From JAPPLB01 sp965204095 (lineage in GTDB: Bacteria; Acidobacteriota; Terriglobia; Bryobacterales; UBA6623), in the NCBI GenBank assembly GCA_965204095.1, contig OZ241991.1, positions 6,237,731 through 6,301,730 on the forward strand: a stretch of DNA of 64,000 nt, read 5' to 3'. The translations under genes were made by a program, and so were the position numbers. Positions 51,638-58,640 of this stretch are shown piece by piece. Under the pieces are notes generated by a model that did not search any database, had not been told where the DNA came from, and saw nothing but the letters and a program-made list of their open reading frames with translations. Position 1 is the first letter of the stretch. Each line of letters opens with the position of its first letter.

Positions 51638-52552
51638 ATGAAGATCCAGGACATCCGCCACGTGGGGTTGCTGTCGCCGGCGATAGCGGCCCAAGCCGAG
51701 TTCTACCTCGAGGCCTGGGGGCTCCAATCGGCCGGAGAAGACCGGCACGCACGATATTTCCGGGGATCGTCGACGGAGAACCACATTCTCAGCCTGCACC
51801 CGGCCGGCCGGCGCGGGCTTCACCACTTGGCCTTCAGCGTCGACGGACGCGAGGCGGTCGACGCGGCGGCAACCGAACTCGAACGGCGGGGAACAACCGT
51901 CGTGGCGCAGCCGGACGACCTGGACGAACCCGGCGGCGGATACGGGCTGCGGTTCCTGGACCCGGAAAACCGCTGCATCGAGCTATCGGCCGGCGTGGCC
52001 GAACACTCGAATGGCTGGTCCGCCAAGAGATTCGAGCCCTGCCGGCTCTGCCATGTGGTCCTGAACACTGCACAGTTCGATCCGGTTGTGGAGTTCTACA
52101 CCGAAGTTCTTGGGTTCCGGGTCTCGGACTGGAATGAGAATCAGATGGTATTCCTGCGATGTGGCCGGAAACATCACGTTATCGCTTTCAATCGTGCGGA
52201 TCACCCATCGGTCAACCATGTTGCGTATTTGATGGCGAACGTGGACGGCGTAATGAGAGGTCTCTCCAACCTTCGTGCCCGAGGGCAGGAACCCGTCTGG
52301 GGACCGGGACGTCACGGACCGGGAAACAACATCTTCTGCTACTACAAGGATCCGGCCGGTTACGTGTCCGAGTTCAGCAGCGACATGGAGTACATCGAAG
52401 ACGAAGCAACCCACGAACCCGCGGTGTGGAGACGAGTGCCGGAACAGATAGACCGATGGGGTACGGCCGGGCCGCCCAGCGCCGACGTCCGGAAGGTAAT
52501 GGCCGGCGACCCCGATCCGGGCTGGGCTGGGAAGGACATCGTCGCGGATTGA
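51638..52552 (+). CDS. VOC-family (extradiol-dioxygenase-like) protein
   Basis: 304 residues with two vicinal-oxygen-chelate modules. Module 1: IRHVGLLSPAIAAQAEFYLEAWGL ... GLHHLAFSVDG ... ENRCIELSAG. Module 2: CRLCHVVLNTAQFDPVVEFYTEVLGFRVSDW ... VNHVAYLMANVDG ... NNIFCYYKDPAGYVSEFSSD. His in CHVVL, His in NHVAYL and Glu in YVSEF are placed as the 2-His-1-Glu metal site of type I extradiol dioxygenases such as catechol 2,3-dioxygenase. The last 45 residues are an extension (EPAVWRRVPEQIDRWGTAGPP). GGAGAG precedes the ATG. Dioxygenase substrate unknown; aromatic ring cleavage is possible but unproven. Confidence 0.75.
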   Translation: MKIQDIRHVGLLSPAIAAQAEFYLEAWGLQSAGEDRHARYFRGSSTENHILSLHPAGRRGLHHLAFSVDGREAVDAAATELERRGTTVVAQPDDLDEPGGGYGLRFLDPENRCIELSAGVAEHSNGWSAKRFEPCRLCHVVLNTAQFDPVVEFYTEVLGFRVSDWNENQMVFLRCGRKHHVIAFNRADHPSVNHVAYLMANVDGVMRGLSNLRARGQEPVWGPGRHGPGNNIFCYYKDPAGYVSEFSSDMEYIEDEATHEPAVWRRVPEQIDRWGTAGPPSADVRKVMAGDPDPGWAGKDIVAD

Positions 52553-52574
52553 TTGTCGAAGGTGCTGTCAGCGC

Positions 52575-52780
52575 TAGCCTGCATTTCTCACCACGCGGCG
52601 AGGCGAAGTGCGTGAGAGGGCCGTCAGGACGAGGCGCGAGCCGGGCGGAGGAAAAAGGCGCGAGCCGCTTGGCGCGCGCAGGCGTACTTGAACAGTACGT
52701 TGAGCACGGCAAGCAAGCGCAACGAAGTCCTGACGGTCGTATCGCGTGCTTCGAGCGTCGGGTGGTGAGACATGCAGGTC
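52575..52780. repeat. R1 repeat, 206-bp form
   Basis: Left end 23 nt after the VOC gene stop; right end GTGGTGAGACATGCAGGTC runs into the TGA stop (complement at 52779-52781) of the leftward LRR gene. Confidence 0.85.
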
Positions 52781-54827
52781 AACTGCCTCTGCGAGTCGGG
52801 GATCCGGAGTCGGGGTCCCAGACGATGTCGCATTTCGGTAGCGCCTCGCGCAGTTTTTTGATGCCCGCCTCCGTGACGAACGTGTGGTAGAGGTTCAATC
52901 GCAGCAGGTTGCCGAGCTCCATGAGATGTTGCAGGGAGTCATCGTTGACGTTGGAGCTGTTGAGCCGCAGATCGACAAGTTGCTCGGCCTGTGCAAGATG
53001 GGCCAGAGCGTCGCGGGTTACGAGCGTGTAGTCGAGATTCAATGTCTCGAGTTGCGGGAGCGCAGCCAGGGTTTTCACGCCCTCGTCACCGACTCGTGTA
53101 CGAGCTAGGTCGAGGTGCTTGAGCCGCCCCAATCCGGTGAGATGTTTCAGCCCCTCGTCGGTAAAGCGGCCGTGCCGAAGATTGAGGGATTCCAAGCCGG
53201 ACAACTGCCCGAGCGGCCGCAGTCCTTCGTCTCCCAGATCCGAGCCCGCCAGGTCAAGGGCGGCCAGGTTTTTCAGGGCGACGAGGCGGCTACTCCCCTC
53301 GTCGGTCATATTGGTGTACGCAAGCGAAAGTCTTGTGAGCGCCGGGAGCGGCTCCAGGAATGCCAGATGGGCATCATCGAGCGGCAATCCCGCAAGCAAA
53401 ATCCACTCGAGGTTCGTGAGCGGTGACAGGTTGCTCAGCCCTTCACCCCGCACACGGCTGTTATCGAGCCGTAACGTCCGCAGCGAAGAGATGCGCGCAA
53501 CCGCGGCAAGCCCGGCGTCGCCCACTGCCGTATCGGCGAGATTCAGTTCTTCAAGTTTTTCCGCAGCAGTGATGTGCTGTATGCCGAGATCACTGACTTC
53601 CGTACCGCTGAGGTCGAGCTTCTCGAGGTGTTCAAGCTGTGCCAGGTTTCGAAGTTCACCATCCGTTACATGAGTGCCTGCGAGAGAAATCTCTCTCAGC
53701 CTTCCCCCGGCAACGACCGCCTTGCCGCCCATTGATCGCACCCATTCGGCCACCGCTTTCGGCGACCGCTCGGAGAGCAGCGCGGGTTCGCTCAATCGCG
53801 CCGGTGCGGCGCTTCGCAGGAAACGAATACGGCAATCCGGCAGCGTTTTTTGCAGTGAGCTGATACCGGCCGGGGTGATGTCCGTGTAGCGAATGTCGAG
53901 TGACCGGAGTTTCTTGAATGCGCCAAGCGTCCGCACGGAGTTGTTCGTGATCGAGGTTCGGTAAACATTCAACTCCTCGAGATCATCCATCCGTGCGAGT
54001 TGCTCCAGTCCGCGGTCGGTGATGCCGGTTCCCAGCAGGCTCAGACGCCGCACTTCCCTCATGCCGGCCAGCGACGCGGCCCCGGCGTCTGTCACCTGCG
54101 TGCCCCCGAGGTCGATGTCCGTGAGTGCGGGCAGATGGGCGATTGCCGCCAACCCTTTGTCGGTGATGCGGGTATCCCGCAAGTTGAGCTTGCGCAGTTC
54201 CGTCATGCCGGCCAGGTTGGCCATCGACTCGTCATCGAACTCCGTGTAGCTCACATCGAGGTGGCGCAGTCTCACCAGCGGTGCGAGCGTATGTCCGGCC
54301 ACGCCGGTCCTGCTCACGTACAGTTCCCTCAGTGTGCCGTGCTCGGCAAGAAAACCAACGGCTTCGTCAGTGATCGGGATGGGGTAGCTGAAAACCGTCG
54401 CGCTGATGAGCAATGTTTCGAGATGGGGGAGCTTGCGTAGAAAGACCCAGCCGTCGGTAAGGTCGCGGTCCTCGCCGTCCTCGTAGATCTTTTCTGTCTT
54501 GACCTTGAGTGAGAACGGGCGCCGCGTGCGGCCCGACATGTAGAGGTGTTTCAGGTGCGGCAGTGTTCCGATCCGTTGAACGTCATCCGCCGAGTAGTTC
54601 GTGTCGACGAGGTTGATCGATTTCAACTGAAACCCGCTCGATGGCAACTCACGCAGTTCCCGGACCTGCTGAGAATGTCCCGTGAGCACTACGCTGCCGC
54701 CTTCGCGGATGACCCACTCAGCGATGGAACGATCATCTGCGTGGGCCGCCCCGAACGCCGTGTTGAGCAGCATTGCAACAAGGACGAATCTGCTCAATCG
54801 ACCCAACAGGCCTGCATTGCTCACCAC
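52779..54827 (-). CDS. Secreted LRR protein with internal duplication
   Basis: 682 residues. Signal-peptide-like N-terminus ending GAAHADD. It contains two copies of one module: a cap with AEW(V)-x5-GG (SIAEWVIREGGSVV near residue 33; AVAEWVRSMGGKAV near residue 360), about ten 24-residue LRRs (pattern L-x-x-L-x-L-x-x-T-x-V/I-T-D-x-G/A), and a closing LP-x-C-x-I segment (LPDCRIRF; LPKCDIVW). The single-module relative is at 37175. Role probably in protein binding at the cell envelope. The GTG start (54827 or 54824) and first codons lie in an R1 copy, and the stop lies at the edge of another, so the gene is bounded by R1 on both sides. Confidence 0.8.
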   Translation of the reverse strand: MVSNAGLLGRLSRFVLVAMLLNTAFGAAHADDRSIAEWVIREGGSVVLTGHSQQVRELRELPSSGFQLKSINLVDTNYSADDVQRIGTLPHLKHLYMSGRTRRPFSLKVKTEKIYEDGEDRDLTDGWVFLRKLPHLETLLISATVFSYPIPITDEAVGFLAEHGTLRELYVSRTGVAGHTLAPLVRLRHLDVSYTEFDDESMANLAGMTELRKLNLRDTRITDKGLAAIAHLPALTDIDLGGTQVTDAGAASLAGMREVRRLSLLGTGITDRGLEQLARMDDLEELNVYRTSITNNSVRTLGAFKKLRSLDIRYTDITPAGISSLQKTLPDCRIRFLRSAAPARLSEPALLSERSPKAVAEWVRSMGGKAVVAGGRLREISLAGTHVTDGELRNLAQLEHLEKLDLSGTEVSDLGIQHITAAEKLEELNLADTAVGDAGLAAVARISSLRTLRLDNSRVRGEGLSNLSPLTNLEWILLAGLPLDDAHLAFLEPLPALTRLSLAYTNMTDEGSSRLVALKNLAALDLAGSDLGDEGLRPLGQLSGLESLNLRHGRFTDEGLKHLTGLGRLKHLDLARTRVGDEGVKTLAALPQLETLNLDYTLVTRDALAHLAQAEQLVDLRLNSSNVNDDSLQHLMELGNLLRLNLYHTFVTEAGIKKLREALPKCDIVWDPDSGSPTRRGS

Positions 54828-54990
54828 GTGGCGAGACGAAGTGCGGGAGAGGGCCGTCAGGGCGAGGCGCGTGCTGATTGACGAGCGCAGGTGTACTTGA
54901 CCCGTACATTGAGCACGGCAAGCAAGCGAAACGAGGTCATGGCGGTCGTATCGCGTGCTTCGGCCGTCACGTGGTGAGAAATGCAGGTCA
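54809..54990. repeat. R1 repeat, 182-bp form, between two leftward genes
   Basis: More diverged in the middle than other copies. Its left end, read leftward as GTGGTGAGCAATGCAGG, includes the start of the LRR gene; its right end ATGCAGGTCA includes the complement of the hydrolase TGA stop (54988-54990). One repeat therefore forms the whole spacer between two genes and touches both. Confidence 0.85.
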
Positions 54991-57204
54991 AGCCCTCCTG
55001 CGATGCAAGAAGCTGCGGTAAGCGTCTGCGGGGTCCGAGCCCGGAGGCCGCACTGTCACTTCGAACCGGTCCTCTGCGCCGACGGCTGAGTAGAGAGCCC
55101 TGGTCCAGGCATAGGTCCGCCGCGAGAGGTGCAAGTCGGCCGGCCGGCCCATCGGATCTACGGGGTCCAGGATAACCAGGTCCCGATTGGCGACGGCGCC
55201 CGCCACATGAGGCAAGTCCAGCCGGTTCAATATGCCCGGCGCGAAAATGCTGGCGCTGTGCAGATATCGGTCGGTCTGCGTCAGGCTCTTGTAGCTGAGC
55301 AGCGCGCGATCGGCGAGCAGCCCGCGCACCCGATCGTCCAAAGCGGCGGCATACAGCGACCAGAGCGCTCCGTGTCCGCGGGCAATCAACCGCACACCCG
55401 ACTTCTCGACGTCGTCTCGCGCCAGAACATAATCGATGCTGCGAACGATGTCCCCTACACGCATGCCGAGCAGAGACTCATCCATGAACCACGCCATGTA
55501 CGCCATCGCCGTTTCAACGTCGAACAGATGGCTGAACTCGTTCGTGCGGCGTGTCCGCCGAGCGCGATTCGGTGCGGTCTCGCCGACACCTCTCACATCC
55601 ACCGCGACGACCATATGGCCGTTTTGCGCCAGCTTTTCGAGCAGTCCGAACTCCATCCCGTCCTGTCTCTTGCCGTTGCCGTTCGCGAAGAGGGTCGCCT
55701 TGTAGGGCGCTCGTGCATCGTCCGGCAAGAAAACCCAGGCGGAAACATGGATGCCGGGCTCCGACAGAAACTCCTGCTTCTCGATCCGATAGCCCTTGCG
55801 CCGGGTGGTCATGAGGTGACGCACATTCAAAGGAAAAGACGAGTCTGCCTTGAAGCGCGTCAGATCGCGGATCTCCTCGGTCACCTTCTTCCGGTGCGAT
55901 TCCAGGTCGGACCGTCCCGTCGGCAATTCGCGGTCGGGAGGGAGGTTCGCCTGCTTCTCGAGGATGAGCGAGAAGATCGTATGGCCCTGGCGCGCCGTTC
56001 GGATCGAGCCGTTCGGCGTACAGTAAAGCTTCTCTGGCGCCTCGTGCTCGAAGTTCGGTTCTCGCTTCGGTCCCGGCTTGTTGTAGAACCAGCGGCTGAA
56101 CCAGTTCGTCGTCGCTTGGCGCAGCTTCATGGTCCAGGCATGGGGATCGCCGGCCTCCTCGGTTGCAAACCTTTCAGGGACGCCGGCTGCATCGTAAGCT
56201 TTTTTGATCTCTTCTGCTGCTTTGTTGAAGCGTGGAGTGAAGTGCTCGATCAGTGCAAGCAGCGGGCGTGGCGCGATCGCCGAATGCAGGTCCGGAAGGT
56301 CCACGCCATGAACCGCCGCCGGGAAAAGGTTCTGCTCGACATCCGCCGGCCCCACCGCGCTCTCCGGCTTCAGATGCATGGGCCAGCGATGTCCAGTCCC
56401 GCCTTGATTCACCACCGCGCAGCGCACTCGCTGATCCAGCGCGCTCACGAACAGTGTCAGCGTGCCGCCGCCCGAGTGGCCGGCGCAGCCGATGAGCTCC
56501 GGGTCGACTTCCGGCCTTTCGAGCAGGTAATCGATGGCTCGCATGCAGTCCCAGATGCGGTACTGCGTCAGGTTTTCACCGAGCAGCAGCAGCAACTGTC
56601 CCGGCATCGAGTGCTCGTAGATCGCGTTGCCCACCTCGGTTTCTCCCGTTTGCGGATTCCAATAGTGCCGCCGCTCGCCCTGTCCGATCGGATCGAACGC
56701 CAGCACAACGAAGCCGGCCTTCACCAGGCTCAGATACGCGTACTGATAGTCCGGTTGCATGCGTGCAAGGGCATAGTGGCCGCAGGGTGAAATGATTCCT
56801 GGAAATGGCCCTTCACGCCCGGTCGGGATATATAGGTTCCCGGTCACCCAGAAGTCCGGGCGGCTCTGGAACATCACGTTCTCGACGCGATGACCGGTTC
56901 GCTCGAAGCGATCCCTGATCACGGGATCGAGCGGAGTGCGTTCGGGATAGCCGCCGATCATCTCCTCGAACTTCTCGCAGACGAATGCGTTGCGCGCTTC
57001 GAGTGACTCCGGCGTTTGAATTTTTGCCCGCTCGCGGTCCCAATGAGCATCGAGTTTCTCAAGGCCACGCCCCAGATAGGAGAGCAACATGTCGGGGTGC
57101 TCTTCCGAGTACGAGACGTCTCGGGACAGCTCCGCCGCCGCGTGAGCAGCCCATGTTGCTGCGCTGGATCGGAGCAGAAAGCTACGGCGGCTGGTAACTG
57201 ACAT
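54988..57204 (-). CDS. Exported tandem alpha/beta-hydrolase (acetylxylan-esterase-like)
   Basis: 738 residues. Tat signal SVTSRRSFLLRSSAATWAAHA. Domain 1 (about 30-400) is an acetyl-xylan-esterase-like hydrolase: PFPGIISPCGHYAL, VVLAFDPIGQGERRHYWN, nucleophile elbow GCAGHSGGGTL, and a catalytic His in AGDPHAWTMKLR. Domain 2 (about 440-735) has the same fold (SAWVFLPDDARAPYKATLFANGNGK, VVAVDVRGVGETAPN) but its elbow reads ARGHGALWS: the nucleophile Ser is Gly, so domain 2 is probably inactive and structural or substrate-binding. Related proteins deacetylate plant polysaccharides. The TGA stop is in an R1 copy. Confidence 0.8.
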   Translation of the reverse strand: MSVTSRRSFLLRSSAATWAAHAAAELSRDVSYSEEHPDMLLSYLGRGLEKLDAHWDRERAKIQTPESLEARNAFVCEKFEEMIGGYPERTPLDPVIRDRFERTGHRVENVMFQSRPDFWVTGNLYIPTGREGPFPGIISPCGHYALARMQPDYQYAYLSLVKAGFVVLAFDPIGQGERRHYWNPQTGETEVGNAIYEHSMPGQLLLLLGENLTQYRIWDCMRAIDYLLERPEVDPELIGCAGHSGGGTLTLFVSALDQRVRCAVVNQGGTGHRWPMHLKPESAVGPADVEQNLFPAAVHGVDLPDLHSAIAPRPLLALIEHFTPRFNKAAEEIKKAYDAAGVPERFATEEAGDPHAWTMKLRQATTNWFSRWFYNKPGPKREPNFEHEAPEKLYCTPNGSIRTARQGHTIFSLILEKQANLPPDRELPTGRSDLESHRKKVTEEIRDLTRFKADSSFPLNVRHLMTTRRKGYRIEKQEFLSEPGIHVSAWVFLPDDARAPYKATLFANGNGKRQDGMEFGLLEKLAQNGHMVVAVDVRGVGETAPNRARRTRRTNEFSHLFDVETAMAYMAWFMDESLLGMRVGDIVRSIDYVLARDDVEKSGVRLIARGHGALWSLYAAALDDRVRGLLADRALLSYKSLTQTDRYLHSASIFAPGILNRLDLPHVAGAVANRDLVILDPVDPMGRPADLHLSRRTYAWTRALYSAVGAEDRFEVTVRPPGSDPADAYRSFLHRRRA

Positions 57205-57292
57205 CAGCGGGGCATGACGGGGCAGGCGGCCGAGCGTCTTTCAGTCCAATCATGAGCCGAGAAACGAACGGAGTCAAGTGGCAGGGCCTGGG

Positions 57293-57396
57293 CATTCTGG
57301 AGTGACCTGTCCAACCGCGAGATACGCGGGTTACGCTTACGAGCGAGAAGCACGATGCACAGAGCCGCATCGAGGAGGACAGGTCACTCCAGAATG
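57293..57396. repeat. 104-bp element with perfect 20-bp inverted ends
   Basis: CATTCTGGAGTGACCTGTCC (57293-57312) and its exact complement (57377-57396) enclose 64 nt with no reading frame. Inside the left part CCGCGagataCGCGG forms a second small hairpin. It looks like a miniature inverted-repeat element or the template of a structured RNA. No other copy is in the window and no target duplication is obvious. Confidence 0.75.
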
Positions 57397-57421
57397 TCTA
57401 GGTGGCATCATCCTTCTTTCA

Positions 57422-57552
57422 CCTGAATGTCTCACCACGTGGCGAGGTTAAGTGCGTGAGAGGGCCGTCAGGCATTTCTTTTGGAGCGAACGAGGCCCCC
57501 CGCCAGTGGTTTTCACGAGACACGAGACACGAGACACGAAACACGGCCTTAC
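57422..57552. repeat. R1 left fragment, shared linker and R2 heptamers
   Basis: 57422-57472 is the left 50 nt of R1 (ending GGGCCGTCAGG). It then joins GCATTTCTTTTGGAGCGAACGAGGCCCCCCGCCAG, the linker also present at about 34800-34845, and CACGAGA, CACGAGA, CACGAGA, CACGAAA, CACGGCCTT. The array ends 18 nt before the SMP-30 gene. Confidence 0.75.
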
Positions 57553-57569
57553 ACTAACAGGAGACCACC

Positions 57570-58475
57570 ATGAGTTGGCAATTCGAACTACTCGCCGGAC
57601 CCTACGGAGGCGTCACCGAAGGACCCGTGTGGGACGGTCGCTACCTCCTCTTCACCCACATCCCGGCCAGCCGCATCCTGCGCTACGACCCCGCCGGCGG
57701 CGAGGTTTCCGTCTACCGCGAGGGAACCAACTGCGCCAACGGACTCATGTTCGACGCCCAGGGACGCCTCTACGGCTGCGAGGGCGGCGCTGTGCAAGAA
57801 GCCCGCCGTGTCGTCCGCTACGAGGAAGACGGCGTTGCCGTCTTGACCGACGGGTTTGAAGGGAAACGGTTCAACATACCCAACGACCTCGCCTTTGACC
57901 TGCAGGCCCGTTTGTGGTTCACAGACCCCTTTTACGAAGGCGCCGCCGGGCCTTGGAGCGAAGACCGCGCCAACAGGGAACTCGACCACGATTCCGTCTA
58001 TCGCGTCGATCCGCTACCCGGCGGAGGCTGGACTACGGCGCGGGTCACCTTCGACACGACTCGCCCCAATGGACTGCTCTTCTCTTTGGACCACACGGTC
58101 CTGTATGTGGCGCAAAGTGGGCGCCGCGAGGACGAGAAGCGCCAGCTCCGCGCCTATGCCGTGCTGCCTGACGGCGGCCTCGGTGAAGCGGAGGTTCTCC
58201 ACGACTTCGGCGAGAACCGTGGCATCGACGGCATGGTGCTCGACACCGGGGGCAACATCGTCGCCACCGCCGGCTGGGAGCTCGGTGGACCGGGGCCTTC
58301 GATTTACGTATTCGCGCCCGACGGTGAAGTCATTGAGCGGCATCCCTTCCCGGCGAAGCGCCCCACGAACTGCACCTTCGCCGGCCAGGATCTATCGACG
58401 CTCTACGTGACCACTACCGAAGGCCATCTCTTTCGAACGGAAACCGATCGCCGGGGACGACTGCTCTATCCTTGA
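57570..58475 (+). CDS. SMP-30/gluconolactonase-family lactonase
   Basis: 301 residues, six-bladed propeller without signal peptide. Metal-site residues fit the family: Glu in GGVTEGPVWDGRYLLFTHIPASRILRYDP, Asn in NIPNDLAFDLQARLWFTDP, Asn in TRPNGLLFSLDHTVLYVAQSG and Asp in NRGIDGMVLDTGGNIVATAG. Such enzymes hydrolyse sugar or other lactones with a divalent cation. AGGAGA lies 6 nt before the ATG. No sugar-dehydrogenase partner is adjacent; a sugar ABC transporter is 1.8 kb downstream. Confidence 0.85.
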   Translation: MSWQFELLAGPYGGVTEGPVWDGRYLLFTHIPASRILRYDPAGGEVSVYREGTNCANGLMFDAQGRLYGCEGGAVQEARRVVRYEEDGVAVLTDGFEGKRFNIPNDLAFDLQARLWFTDPFYEGAAGPWSEDRANRELDHDSVYRVDPLPGGGWTTARVTFDTTRPNGLLFSLDHTVLYVAQSGRREDEKRQLRAYAVLPDGGLGEAEVLHDFGENRGIDGMVLDTGGNIVATAGWELGGPGPSIYVFAPDGEVIERHPFPAKRPTNCTFAGQDLSTLYVTTTEGHLFRTETDRRGRLLYP

Positions 58476-58483
58476 ACGTGCCC

Positions 58484-58640
58484 AGCCTGCATGTCTCACC
58501 ATTCGGGTCACCAAACACGAATCACGAATCACGGGGTGTTTGAGACACGGCCTTGACGCAAGCTGCCTTGGAGCAACGGCCGTACCACCTGCTTGGATTT
58601 TTGGGTCACGAATCACGAGACACGAAACACGGCCTCACAT
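58484..58640. repeat. R1 left end with two R2 heptamer arrays
   Basis: AGCCTGCATGTCTCACC (58484-58500), a switch at ATTCGGGTCACC into CAAACACGAATCACGAATCACGGGG, a spacer (TTGACGCAAGCTGCCTTGGAGCAACGG), and a second array (58607-58633, CACGAAT, CACGAGA, CACGAAA, CACGGCC) directly abutting the complement of the sulfatase stop codon at 58635-58637. Confidence 0.7.

Noticed and set aside
55129..56790. Open frame of over 550 codons antisense to the tandem hydrolase
   Set aside because: No family resemblance; the opposite strand has Tat signal, GHSGG and catalytic His.
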